This document shows, piece by piece, positions 31,871 to 42,525 of a stretch of 42,525 nucleotides of DNA. The stretch covers positions 1 through 42,525 of the forward strand of contig NMRA01000145.1 of assembly GCA_002633005.1 (NCBI GenBank). Direction: 5' to 3'. The DNA is from Phoronis australis (lineage: Eukaryota; Phoronida; Phoronidae). Within the stretch, counting starts at the first letter, position 1, and each line of letters begins with the position of its first letter. The position numbers and the translations under genes were made by a program. The notes below the pieces were generated by a model. It was not told the DNA's origin. It ran no database searches and saw nothing but the letters and a program-made list of their open reading frames with translations.

Positions 31871-33453
31871 ATGTAACACATCACTGGCCGTAAATCCGTC
31901 TACCACTAAATAAACAACTTCTGACTTAATATCATGAAACTGGTCTCAAATTTTTCCTGCGTCAAACTGGTGGTTTCACAGGAGCTTCAACAGAACTGGT
32001 AGATAGTTATTTCTAGAGTTCAGGGGTCCGTTTCAAGAGGGTGACTTAAAGACTCAAGCGACTTAACAAAATTAGAGATAAGTACACTACCAATTAAGCC
32101 GCCATTACAAGTGAATGTTCAAATAGCTGACATTTATAGGTTATGTTGACCAAAAACAAGTTTTCACCGAATAATTAACCAGACCTTGACACTTTGACAT
32201 CTGCATAATCGGCTTTTTCTAGGCTTCAGCAAATCGACTTAATATGAACTTGGGCAGACAAAAACGACTCGATGCATTTCGCTGAAACTTTCCAAACTTT
32301 TTAATATAAAGGCCTGGTTTTTGCTTAAAGTGATGAATACGACTATTTTTTATAAAAAATACCTTAGGTTTTGCGAGTTGATTTGCCATAGATACCAAAC
32401 TAAAATGCTCATCAAAAATTCCCAACGGTGTTTTTGAGGTAATTGGTGAAAGGTTTTTTAAAAATAAAATTTTGACTTAAAGGTGTTAACGTAATATTTT
32501 AATGGCACATAAATATAAAACATATATTTATATTCCCTGATCTTTTTTTAGTTTTACCATTACTCTTTCCTTTCCCCAGCCTTTGATCACATTCTTCATT
32601 CATTTGCCACCTGATCAGTTGCTCAACACCGACTAGTGTGGCATGACCACCGTATGTGTTAACACAAAATCATCAGTGGAGGGTAGAATTATGTGTTCAT
32701 GGGAAAGTTACGGAGTACCTGATCTAGAGGCAGGATTTGGCATACTGTATTTTGTCAACTGCATTCTCAGAAGCATAATCCCCTGGAACTCTTTATGGTG
32801 GCTATTTATGAGTCCTGATCGCCTGCTTTTGCCTTAGTTAATTTTATCGATTAAAATTAGACGTGTTAGTTTAATAAAAAATTGAAACAAAAAATGAAAC
32901 AAAAACCTAAGATCATCATTGTAAATAGATTCAGCAGTTTTGAAGTTGATTTCACCCCGTTTTCAAATTAAAATCTAATTGGGCCTCACAAATTTCAAAA
33001 TATTCCTTATCATGATAGGCCTCTATCTCCATTACCAACCTGAACATCGACTTGAGAAATGCCTTATTCTTTATGGTGGTTGGAAAATCCTAAATTGTGG
33101 ATTAAAAGCGGTGCATTTACACATTGCCTGTGATGAGATATTGGATCATTCCACAATAATTCACAACTACCAGTAAACCCATTCAGAGTAAAATACCAAA
33201 GTTATCAGTAATATTTTTATTTCAGTCCAAGTAATTTGTGACTTGTACATACAACAGATGATGCAATCTGTTAATACCAAATAGTGATCTGCTGGTTATG
33301 AGAATATATGTACTGCCACTGAAAGATAAGACGATTCTGAAGTTTTTCAACTCTTGGAGGACACTAAAGACACATGTACACTCGTACTTTCATACTTCCT
33401 TTGCTTGACTAAATTGTGTCACACGCAGTAACCCAAAAGCTATATAAATTAAT

Positions 33454-33459
33454 TTTATT
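33454..33459 (-). terminator. UQCRC2: Candidate UQCRC2 poly(A) signal
   Basis: TTTATT on the + strand is AATAAA on the coding strand, 40 bases past the stop codon. A second AATAAA (minus) is at 33216-33221. Confidence 0.4.
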
Positions 33460-33498
33460 CACAAACAACTTCCTTCTCTCGACTAAGAAAGACCTTCC

Positions 33499-33585
33499 TT
33501 ACAATAATTCATCCAAATAAGGTGTTTCATATAAATCTCCGACGGCAGCAAAGGCGACTTTTCCAGCATTCACTTTTTTAGCAAC
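33499..33585 (-). CDS. UQCRC2: UQCRC2 last coding exon
   Basis: Acceptor CTTTCAG, phase 0. It encodes VAKKVNAGKVAFAAVGDLYE ending in PYLDELL and TAA at 33501-33499, matching the usual ...G-L--TP-VDEL end. Confidence 0.95.
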   Translation of the reverse strand, partial: VAKKVNAGKVAFAAVGDLYETPYLDELL

Positions 33586-36500
33586 CTGAAAGAAAAAACC
33601 CTGAACTCACATGGTGCTGTTTGTAATCATATTGATCACTCTCTAGTTAACTAAGTCAGTATCTGCTACAATGGTTACAGTGATTGACACTTCCGCAGAA
33701 AAGTTATAATCAAATCAAATAAACAAGATGCCACTTGTTTTATAAACAAAAAATAATTAGTAGGAATTAGACAAGTTAAATCCTACGATAAAATCTAAAC
33801 ACTAATATCAATTTATTTGCATTACGTTGTCAACTGTTTTACCACAAAATAAGGCCAGCTCAATTGAAGCACAGATGATCAACAGAATACCACAAAATGC
33901 CATGTGCTAAACCGGTCAGAATTAGCAACAAGTCAAATCACGAAATCATTACAAATCACCAGCCAGATAGCTATAAACTCCTGACCAAACAAACAAAATC
34001 TCAATTTCATTGATGTGACCCCATCTGCAATCTGACGAAACTATGAGCTCATTATACACAGGGTGATGTAAAAGCAAAACCCATTAACATTAGGCAGACT
34101 TAAATCTCAGCCTATGGATGATCCTTGCACAAAGTTTTAACCATGCGAGTTAGTTTGCATTGAAATTTCATTCTTTCCCAGAATTCCCCGGTGCTAACCA
34201 TGTATTGCTTACATGATGCGTATTGCAAGTCATTACATGGATTACTTTTGATAGCTAATGACGTGTTTCGTGTTCCGTGTAAACAACCTTGTGTGTATTC
34301 TAAAAACACATTCACCTGACTTCAGTTCTTTGCTTACAAGTGATTCATTGCTTTATGTAACAAACCAGATTTGTTCTGATGAGCAGTACACACATGCTGG
34401 AATAACTCCTCTGCATGCTGCAGTGCGATTTTCTGTCAAACTTAATGATTTTTATTCTTTTAAAAAAGAATTAGAATCTAGAAAACATTAGACAAGATTT
34501 CTGGGTTCAGTTTTTGGGATCACCCTGTAAATAAAACACAAACGTGGAACTGGAAATCTGAACTTTGCATCAAATTCAATACTCACCGCGGCGACGTCAG
34601 CAGCGGTGACGGCGTCGATGGCTCGCACCAGTTCAGGGGCACTCTGTACCTGGCCGTGATAGAGGGCCTGCACTGCCAACTCCTCCACAGTGTCTGATGA
34701 ATTTTCCAGGGACATTTGGGCCACCGCACTCAGCCGAGTTCTGTGGAAAGAGAAGAATGAATAAAACAGTTCCACTGCACAATTATGTGCATTATGATTT
34801 CTATATTGGGACATGTATGTATTTTAATGACTAGTTTTGTTTCAATTTTGCATCAATCAGAAGATTCAGATTCTAATATAAAGCTAGTTAACAACATTTC
34901 AGTTTGCACTACATGAATGTCCATCGTGAAGCCAAAAGGCAGTACTTAACGTGTATTACACCATCTCAGCTTGTGTTATCTTAGCCTCCAAAAGACCCTC
35001 AAAGAAAGTTGAATGCAAACAACACTGAAATTTGACTGGTGGAGTGACTAAGTTAAACTTTTAGTTGTTACTGCATTGCCTACAACAATGAGTAGGACAA
35101 AATAATGGGCCAGAGTATAGTGCACTTCACCACTTCATAACCAAGAACCTTTCAATAAATTCCGTTTCCAACACCAAGTTATAAACAAACCCCTCCCCTT
35201 ACTTGGCTCTCTGTAGATCTTGTTCACTAACATTCTGGCTGGCAACTTGCCTGAACTGCTTCAGAGCTCCTTTCAGAACCTGAAATACCAAGAGCTATAA
35301 TGGTAACTACGCACTGAAAAGCAGTTGCTTAGCAACTATTGTGTAACCAAATAGAACACACAAATAGAACACAGGCTTCCAACAGTATTGAAATCAGAAT
35401 AAAGCGAACCTGACATAGTGGAATAAGGGTTCAGTATAAGGCCTAGAAAAAACATGTGGCTTCAAATTAATCGAAGATAACACAAAAATTCGAGAACATC
35501 AGCATTGAGTAAGCGGAGATTCTGAACAAAAAAACATCAAAATTGAAAAAGCAGCAACATTTGCAACTTTTACACAATGATCATAAGCGAGCAGAGATTG
35601 TGGGTGAAAGACACTTTAAAGAAGTAATGACTCATACCTGGGGACAAATTTGCCATCTGCGTTATGCTGTAGAGAGAGTAGAGTTACTAATAAGAAGTGA
35701 GTGTACTCACCGGACCAATGGCATCTGATGGAGCAATGGCGAACATGCCAAATAAACCGTTGTCAGAATAATTGGCATTGAAACATGAAACCTGTGGAGA
35801 AACAACAGTACGTATTTTTAAGACTCCGTTATTACTGGTCAATATCTACCAAACATTGGATGACCCAAAAAACAAACCCACAAAATTTTCAATAAAATTA
35901 TAAATTCTGATTTTTGATAGACCAAAATGACTAGTATGTCAAAAGAGCAACAAAAGACAGAAGTTAAATCTTGCTGAACTTGAAAGCCATAAAATTTTTA
36001 TTTAGTTCTGTTTTTATATAGGGTCAGGCTACACATAGACAACTTTCTGATAGTGACAGATAGCATATTGAGCCCGACTGTGCTTAACAGTGACTCGTAG
36101 CTGTGCAACCAAAGACATGCTGGTAGGCAAACCTCTCAAACTTCAATCAACTGTACAGTAAAAATTCAGTGACCAATTATCATTTACTGCGTGTCTCACA
36201 ACAACATAAGCAGGGCCATACTCACCGCAAACGGTGCATCCGTGTTCTCTGCTGCGCCATGGATGAGTTTGTTGGACGACTGACCACTGCCGTACTTCAC
36301 ATACGGACCGGTGCCCATCACGTGTTGTAAAACGGCGTGGGCCAACAGGTCTTTTGAACTGAACCTGTAACGTAGTGGTAATCGCCCGCATGACAGTGGA
36401 AAAAATATGTATGAAAATTGGTGAGATTTTTTTCAGACACTGCGCACAATTATTAGAACAAGAAGCGAGTAACATCTTTGGAGCTTACGCAGTGTGTCAT

Positions 36501-39500
36501 AATTCCTGTTTGAAGAATTATTTCTTTTTAAAAAAAGATTCCAAGTTCCTTCTATAGTAAGTAAAACATGTCAATTTGATCAAAACGTTTTTACTTATTA
36601 TAAGGTAAAATTTCCCTTCAAGGAACACCAATCAAGCAATAACAAATAATGTACAAGATTGTCATTAACAGCAATGCCTTTTCTCCTCCAAATTTAATCT
36701 ACAGTCATTTATTCTAAAATCACAAGACCTAAATTTCAGTAACTCACCCAGCACCTTCCATTGCTAGTACAGCATGGACTATCGGGTTGTCTGTCTCATG
36801 GCGGATTTCACCTGAAATGAGAAGAAACACGCCCTTTTACATCAACTCGAGACTAAAAGAGCCTGAAACAAAAAGCAATCATGTCTCACTGTTCTCAGAT
36901 TAACATTCACCACATTTTGATAAAACAAAAAACAAGTTTGTCAATGACAACATGGTCACAGGGAAATTGTAGAAAGAACCCTGTCATTAGAAAGTATGAA
37001 GAACTTCCATAGACATGAGAAACGAAAGATCATTGATTGCAAGATCGCAAAATTGTGACATGTATTACAAGCGAAGCACGTGACAACACTACCGTCCTCG
37101 TCGAGATTCTAGTGTCCATGAAACTCTACCAAGATTGAAGGTACTTACCTCCACCAAATTTTGCACCGACAAACTCACACGGACTGGTGCCTGGTGCCTG
37201 CACGTTTGAACATAGTTGGACCAGTTGGTTGTGATCGACACCGACACCAACGATGGCATAGTGCTTGTCGAGGTATGTTTGGTCCACAAACTCTGCCAAC
37301 TGCAATGCGATCAAGCCACTTGACAATTTACAGTTGTCTTCTTAGCACGAGTAAATCGTGAACAATTCATAATTGAAACATAGATTTTTGTACGTGGCAC
37401 CATCAATAACATGATAAAAAAAGGTTGCTCCAATTGGAATGATTCATAGTTCTAACGTAGACTTTTGTATTCGACACCATCAATAAGACTCCAGAAGAAA
37501 GTTTCTACAATTAACTGCAAGCCAAAAGTAAACCAAAGAATTAGCTGCATAAAAACCCAATACAGAGAAATGTGCAACCTAGGTTTCATTAACATACCAA
37601 GTTCGAATACATAATTCGGAAATGCTTGGAAAATTTGAAATTTTTCCAGTACCAATTTTAAGTTACAATAACAGGTTAAGGAAACGGAGCTCAATTGTAT
37701 AGTCACCACTACAGTCTTGGCATATCCACATGAGAATTAAGAAAGTTCATTATTGTTTGAATACAGGCAAATACGTGTACATTTTTGTAGTAGCACCATT
37801 CAGTAACCTTACCATGTCCGGCGTAAACTTGCCCAGCATGTAGTCTGGTGCGTAGAGTGAGTTGCCCAGTGTTTTCCTGAATGCAGCCTTGTGTGCCAAT
37901 TCGTAAGCCACTGGAACATGAATGGATATATCTGCACAATACTGGCTTCATCGAAGTTATGGTAAAAAAAGGAAGCCAACATACAGTACAAGACAAAAGT
38001 ATACAAAATACTGCTCCCCATCATGACGGCTAATTCTGTTAAACACAAAAAAGACTGGTTAAATAAATATTACAGCAGCAAAATTCTAATAAAAGAATGG
38101 CTTATCCATCTTACTATCTCGTTAATTCCCCTTCAATCAGTCATACTTGACTGTTTTCGTTAAGGTTAGGGCAAAAAAACCTGACAAAACTGAACAAAAA
38201 ACAACATCAAATCAATTCAAAATTAGTAGGAAATCTTTTTACCAAAATTTCGCCAATTTTCAATGAGAAGAAACCTAGTCAACATTTTTGAAAACTACTG
38301 AAACAGGGCTTTACATGTCTGGCTGCTGCTAGGTATTGTTCAGCCACTAGTTGAACTATAGAAATAGAACTTAATTGAGTCTTAACTGAATCTTGCTACT
38401 TACTTTTGTCAGGCTGTGTCTTCAAAACTGCCAATTCTTCGGCTATGCTCCCCTGGAAGTCCCGAACCTCCCATGCACGAAACAATGGTTCTGTAGAGGC
38501 TGATGTCAAGTATGGGACGCATTCATTTCTGCAAAAAATTAATGGTTCAACACCCATGCGAAACTTCATTCCAAACTACTTTAAAAAACATATGTTTGGC
38601 TCAGTGTCCACACCCAATTGTAATTTAGTCTCCCTTAATAGTGCCAGAGTCTTTGAGAATGCCAGTCGTACAAAAATTTCAGCTGCCAACAGTATGCAAC
38701 CCACTTACATTTGGGTAATAAATAATTAGTTTTGGGTGTGAAAATACCACATTTTTTACATGAGACATGAAATGGTGCGTTTCGATCATGTGCATTCTAA
38801 CATTAAATTACACGCATGTGCAAAACTAGTGAAGGGATTTCCATGACATAATGAACTGTTGGGGCAAAACCCCTATCCAGACTTCTCAAAATTTTCATCT
38901 TTTTAACACCAATGCCTGGCTTAACGCCCATCCACATACTTTGGAACTTCCCAAATTAAGCGTCCAGGGCATTAACTCTCAGGAACACGGTACTTTTGTG
39001 CCTAATGTCCAACTCAAAAGACATGCAGTAAATGTTGCTGGCTCATTCACTTCACCAAAACATGAATACAACAGCAACCTTGGACCACTAGGTCAGCAAT
39101 CTGTGTGCAGTACTTCTGTGGCATGTGCGAAGCCTATGCTATGAAGAGACATCTAAATTAAGTAGGGTGTATTTACCTAAACTCTGTGATTTAATCTAGC
39201 GGCAAAGTCAAGTAGGTTGAAAGTGCTCAAAAAGAGAAAAAGAGAGGTGTTGCAAGAAAAAGGAGGGAGCGAAAGGCTGGACAGACTCACTGAGGGAGAG
39301 GAAGAGAGATAGAGGGAGGGATGGCTACTTACAGGACGTCTCTCTTGCACTCCAGACTGTACATCATATAGTCCCTAGTACTGGTACATGTGATGTTGCC
39401 ACCGGCCTGTTGAACATTTCTGGCCAGACCAAAGGACGTGTGAGAGGCTGTGCTCTGCAAGGAAGACAGGAGACAATTATCTATTATTATGCAAATTGAT

Positions 39501-41021
39501 TCTTCAACAAAACGCAAACATTAAAATCTTTAAACAATGGCATTATGGAGAACATTTTGCTGTCAGTCAACCGTAAATGTATTCATTGATGTGAACTATA
39601 AACCACAATGCACCACAAACCCAACTCTCAGTTGTTCCTTTTCATGAATTTTTATAACCAAACTCTCGATGAAATGGTTTATTTACCTTGTCCGCGAGGG
39701 CCCTGATGCAATGGGTCAGTCCTTTGGTCTGAGTTTCCCAGCGTGCCCCAGCGTTGATGATACACGCTACACGGGACACTGGGGAGTAGTTCTCAATGGA
39801 GGCCACAACCAGGCCATTGGGAAGTTTGGATACCTGCAAAGAATGGTAAAGACTATGAAAATTACATACATCACAGTCACACCATCAAAACCAATACTAT
39901 GTATCAAAAAAGACCTATAGCTTCACTATAATAAAATGGGTCTCACGACATTCCTTAAGGAGTCAGGATTGTACATGCTTTGCTAACAACATCAAAATGA
40001 TCAGCGACTTAAGAAAATGCTTCGGAGTTTATTTAGGTTGGCCAACCCTACAACTGCAGATTTGAAAGTGGCGCAAGCCTGCATTGCCTGGTTTTTTCGG
40101 CAACAATTCAAAATTGGATGATAGTGGTAATGTTTTAAACTCCAAAGCATTTTGGTTAAGAGTTCAACATTAACAGCTAAACGAGCGAAAAGAACTGAAT
40201 TTAAAGATGAACCCATCAACACCATGTAGTAAATTACTGAAGTATCATGTGTGAAATTGCAATCCAAAAAAGAAACATTTCCCGCATTAAATGCACACAT
40301 TAAACTTGTTTGGCATGAACACTAAAAACACTATCACTAGAAAAAAAATAGCATGATAAAGATTTGATTCATAGATGTCACTTATGATGACTGTTGAATA
40401 AACAAACTTGAAAGAATTAAACTGATCAGTGTTCCATTATTGAAAAAGCACTGACTGAGTAGGTGTTCTGAGTATTCTAATTCCATTTCAAGAAAATAGG
40501 ACATACATGTCAACAAATCTGGGATTTTGTCCACATTATTTAATTTACAAAACTAAGCAGAGACTTTCTTAAATTAGCTGCCTCATCGCAAGTCTGAGAA
40601 TAAATGATGGAACGGCATTTGTGATTCACTGCCATACCGACCCATGTTTTTATTAAAAGCTTACCCCCACATGAAGTTAATATAACGCCAGATCATTACC
40701 CATTTGAAGCGTCGTCTGGAATTTTAGGTCCTTAAGTTTACCATGAATAAACTTGCTATATAAACACAAAATACTCTAGCAAAACTGAGACCAACACACA
40801 CAAAATTTCAAACTAAAGATTATCAGAATGGGCTCAGAATACCATAAACAAACGGATAGTTAGAAACCAAACGTTAATTTATATATTCAAGGCTTTGATG
40901 AGATATCATTTCTTTAACACACCCTAGCACAATACACACATACCTTTGTTTCTTGTTTTTGAAGAACTACCCGCTCTGGCTCTGCAACTTTAGTGGAGGC
41001 TTGCGCAGAGTACAATCGCCC
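33499..41021 (-). CDS. UQCRC2: Cytochrome b-c1 complex subunit 2 (core protein 2), 5' end unresolved
   Basis: Twelve coding exons on the minus strand, in order: 41021-40944, 39833-39687, 39454-39333, 38528-38404, 37910-37813, 37299-37149, 36811-36748, 36364-36226, 35791-35711, 35279-35203, 34740-34587, 33585-33499. All junctions are GT-AG with consistent phases, giving 440 residues plus TAA. Human UQCRC2 is 453, so only about 10-15 residues, the start of the mitochondrial presequence, are missing. KLPNGLVVASIENYSPVSR near the N terminus is close to the vertebrate protein; NANYSDNGLFGMF and the final LYETPYLDELL also match. The protein is a matrix-facing structural subunit of complex III in the M16 (MPP-like) fold. 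The zinc motif HxxEH is absent (LTHCIRALAD stands there), as expected for core 2, so no protease activity is predicted. Confidence 0.95.
34587..34740 (-). CDS. UQCRC2: UQCRC2 exon
   Basis: Acceptor TCCACAG, donor GTGAGT, phase 2 in and 0 out. It encodes TRLSAVAQMSLENSSDTVEE, LAVQALYHGQVQSAPELVRA and IDAVTAADVAA. Confidence 0.94.
35203..35279 (-). CDS. UQCRC2: UQCRC2 exon
   Basis: Acceptor ATTTCAG, donor GTAAGG, phase 0 in and 2 out. It encodes VLKGALKQFRQVASQNVSEQ, DLQRAK, a helical segment of the second M16 half. Confidence 0.92.
35711..35791 (-). CDS. UQCRC2: UQCRC2 exon
   Basis: Acceptor CCACAG, donor GTGAGT, phase 0, 27 residues. VSCFNANYSDNGLFGMFAIA matches the VSAFNASYSDSGLFG segment of the family. 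Confidence 0.95.
36226..36364 (-). CDS. UQCRC2: UQCRC2 exon
   Basis: Acceptor GTTACAG, donor GTGAGT, phase 2 in and 0 out. It encodes FSSKDLLAHAVLQHVMGTGP then KYGSGQSSNKLIHGA; VLQHV-G-GP is conserved in UQCRC2. Confidence 0.94.
36748..36811 (-). CDS. UQCRC2: UQCRC2 exon
   Basis: A 64-nt exon with acceptor ATTTCAG and donor GTGAGT, phase 1 in and 2 out. It encodes GEIRHETDNPIVHAVLAMEG, aligning with GGEIRE...LVHAA of the vertebrate protein. Confidence 0.93.
37149..37299 (-). CDS. UQCRC2: UQCRC2 exon
   Basis: Acceptor ATTGCAG, donor GTAAGT, phase 0 in and 1 out. It encodes LAEFVDQTYLDKHYAIVGVG, then VGAKFGGG, the glycine-rich turn between the two M16 halves. Confidence 0.93.
37813..37910 (-). 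CDS. UQCRC2: UQCRC2 exon
   Basis: Acceptor GTTCCAG, donor GTAAGG, phase 1 in and 0 out. It encodes AYELAHKAAFRKTLGNSLY, APDYMLGKFTPDM, corresponding to the LH/AAYRN-LANPLY-PDY region of the family. Confidence 0.93.
38070..38147. repeat. Dispersed repeat, copy in UQCRC2 intron
   Basis: TTACAGCAGCAAAATTCTAA...AAGAATGGCTTA...GTTAATTCCCCTTCA matches 18131-18209 in ABCA intron 10, with a 3-base insertion (GCA) and several substitutions. Confidence 0.75.
38404..38528 (-). CDS. UQCRC2: UQCRC2 exon
   Basis: Acceptor TTTTGCAG, donor GTAAGT, phase 2 in and 1 out. It encodes NECVPYLTSASTEPLFRAWE then IAEELAVLKTQPDK. A nearer CTACAG could mimic the acceptor, but the longer exon is needed for the PLFRAWEV context to align. 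Confidence 0.9.
39216..39326. repeat. Purine-rich (GA/GGGA) tract
   Basis: About 110 bases of predominantly G and A on the + strand lie in a UQCRC2 intron, so the transcript is C/U-rich immediately after the donor at 39332-39327. Confidence 0.7.
39333..39454 (-). CDS. UQCRC2: UQCRC2 exon
   Basis: Acceptor CTTGCAG, donor GTAAGT, phase 0 in and 2 out. It encodes STASHTSFGLARNVQQAGGN, TCTSTRDYMMYSLECKRDV. A pyrimidine-rich stretch (coding strand) directly follows the donor. Confidence 0.94.
39687..39833 (-). CDS. UQCRC2: UQCRC2 exon (M16 N-terminal strand region)
   Basis: Acceptor TTTGCAG, donor GTAAAT, phase 0 at both ends, 49 residues. VSKLPNGLVVASIENYSPVS is the strongest identification motif. 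The helix that carries HxxEH in active M16 proteases reads THCIRALADK. Confidence 0.96.
40944..41021 (-). CDS. UQCRC2: UQCRC2 first resolved coding exon (presequence)
   Basis: Acceptor TCATTACAG, donor GTATGT, phase 0 at both ends (26 residues). It encodes GRLYSAQASTKVAEPERVV, resembling the region around the presequence cleavage site. A CACTAAC branch-point-like motif lies about 40 bases before the acceptor. There is no in-frame ATG here; an upstream in-frame stop shows a further exon is needed. Confidence 0.85.
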
Positions 41022-42179
41022 CTGTAATGAAAAAATACGATTCAATGAAAGTTAGTGAGTAATAATAAATGAGATTTTCGCTAATACTGACTAGATTAAA
41101 TACAAACCCCCTTTTCATCTAACACCGACCTTCTCTACCAAATTCTTAACCTAGAAATCTGATTTTCGAGTTGAAAAAATGTCAAATTTAATGTATCAAC
41201 CCTGTTTCGACCTCGTTTCTCCGACAAATTGATTTGATTCTAAACTTGAAACTTCAAGTTCCATACGAAATTTAAATCCATAGACATATAATGACATTAG
41301 TCTGCAACAGACTGGCTGGCAAGGTGTTACCTAACCAAGGTAGTTTTCACAGGGGTACACATCACTGATACACAGCCGAGATCCTTACATGGATGTTGGC
41401 TGTAAAAAGCCCATTTCTGACTGGCTGATAACATGGCTTTTGTATCTAGCGAGCAACTAAGACTAAGACTCTCCAAATGAGTTCTTGTTCAGTTCATAGA
41501 AAATTCAATGGCTTTTTCCAAAACTCAATTTCGTTGTGGGGATAAAGGAAAGTCTATCAGAAATAAATCGTATTTGTCAACATATCTTTGTTGGAAGGCC
41601 TCCAAGGGTGTCCCCTTACATGTTGCCGTGGCTAAGCTGTCACAGCCCAGGGCTTGATTTGACAACGTACAGGTTGCCAATGTGACCTCTGATTTTGGTA
41701 AAATTCCCAGATTGCCATTAAGTCTCCACATGTTACATCCTAGCATGCAATCAAAATAGAACTGAACAAATATAAGGCGGAATCGTTCAAGAAAAATCAA
41801 AAGGGCCCCATTGTGTTTGCCTGCCGCAGGAGGTGGCGCCTTACCACTACGTGTTAGATATTGGGCCCACTGCCACTAGTCCCATGGTTCCAACTTAAAC
41901 AAATAGGCACTGCCACTGGTTCTATATAACAGTCCCAGATTTAGACAATCAGACAAACAATAAGAAGCAGAAAACTGATTCCCTAAATCAAGGTCCACCA
42001 TATCCGACCAGAGTCAGAGCCCGAAAATCTCTTCTTTGAGTTTGGCTTTGCTTGGCAATCGCGATTTCTTACTGCCAGGTTCCTTCAATTTCATACAATG
42101 TAGAAATAGATAGTGAACAACCATCACATAATATGCAGACTCTGGTCCAACGGAAACGCTCGGAGGGTTATGGGAAAGT
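41022..42179 (-). other. Probable UQCRC2 intron 1 (first-exon position unresolved)
   Basis: Phase requires a first exon ending at a codon boundary. Several short ATG-plus-donor combinations fit on the minus strand, for example ATG at 41119-41117 with donor GTCAGT after nine codons. None carries conserved sequence, so I do not choose one. Confidence 0.35.
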
Positions 42180-42430
42180 CATTTGTTCGCCACCCACGCC
42201 GACAGGACGCAGCACAGGCGGGAACTGTCTGATCGACACTATTCCGGATTCGGCATTTTGCGATACTGTAGTGAGACGTCACTTGACCTGTCTCACTGCT
42301 GCGCTGGCCTTCTGCCGCGCGCGCCCTCTGTCGGCATCGAGAGACGACTGCTGCTCGTCTCGGAGACTGCCGACGTTGGCTGTCCGGCCCATATGCCGGT
42401 AATGGCCAATGAGGGCGCATCATGAATATT
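42180..42430 (-). promoter_or_regulatory. UQCRC2: GC-rich block, candidate UQCRC2 promoter
   Basis: This is the only GC- and CpG-rich stretch near the gene's 5' side (CCGCGCGCGCCC at 42314-42325). It contains an ETS-type AATCCGGAAT on the minus strand near 42241-42250 and a CCAAT at about 42405. Overlapping arginine-rich open frames on the minus strand reflect base composition, although one could carry the first exon. Confidence 0.45.
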
Positions 42431-42525
42431 AATTAAGCGGCCCTGCGGCCGATACACATGTTGGGATGCAGAGCGGCATTCGATACCCAGACCACACACC
42501 TAAGCAGAACTATTGAGCTCGACCA
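42431..42525. other. Right edge, nothing recognised
   Basis: It contains a GCGGCCCTGCGGCCG near-palindrome and no recognisable gene fragment. Confidence 0.3.

Larger units (their letters stand above)
27974..33453. other. Convergent intergenic / 3'UTR region
   Basis: About 5.5 kb between two genes that converge. I see no protein-coding exon. It holds candidate poly(A) signals for the ABCA transcript (28031, 30819) and for UQCRC2 on the other strand (33216-33221), a direct repeat pair (29441-29600 and 31764-31870), and G/C runs near 31560-31610. Confidence 0.6.

Noticed and set aside
28122-33176. Short open frames in the intergenic region as small genes
   Set aside because: All are under about 110 codons, AT-rich, without motifs, and several overlap repeats.
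33499-41021. Active M16 protease (mitochondrial processing peptidase or UQCRC1)
   Set aside because: The HxxEH zinc motif is missing and the sequence motifs match UQCRC2 rather than UQCRC1 or MPP.
42052-42499. Several overlapping arginine-rich frames on both strands in the GC-rich block
   Set aside because: They result from CpG-rich composition. None gives both a plausible presequence and a good phase-0 donor for UQCRC2.

Overview
The window is intron-rich animal nuclear DNA. I see two spliced genes facing each other, and no operons, CRISPR arrays or recognisable RNA genes. The two proteins look like ABCA3 and UQCRC2. Introns of 0.1-3 kb, many low-copy dispersed repeats, and a probable tandem placement of two alleles (about 1-2% divergent) suggest a highly heterozygous marine invertebrate deuterostome. 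A lancelet-like genome is my best guess, but the window does not prove it.

Layout: 1-2355 is 5' flank, with an NRF-1/ETS promoter-like motif cluster at the left edge and an inverted repeat of about 0.6 kb at 1135-1735. From 2360 to 27973 on the + strand lies a complete ABCA3-type lipid transporter gene of 18 coding exons, whose splice phases all agree. It encodes about 1742 residues: TMD1, NBD1, linker, TMD2, NBD2 and a cysteine-rich tail. Its first coding exon appears twice, in blocks 2041-2938 and 2940-3835, separated by a single N. From 27974 to 33498 is a 5.5-kb convergent intergenic/3'UTR region with repeats and candidate poly(A) signals. From 41021 down to 33499 on the - strand are 12 exons (440 residues) of UQCRC2, the core-2 subunit of mitochondrial complex III. 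The short first exon, carrying the start codon, is not resolved; a GC-rich block at about 42180-42430 is the likely promoter.

The genes have unrelated roles. ABCA3-type proteins move phospholipid in lysosome-related membranes, while UQCRC2 is a structural subunit of the respiratory chain. I found no convincing undescribed system. The most informative points are the duplicated first exon (probably a haplotype assembly artefact), a decayed copy of the start of the NBD1 signature exon inside its own upstream intron, an acceptor abutting a perfect donor consensus at 25010/25011, and repeats shared between the two genes' introns.
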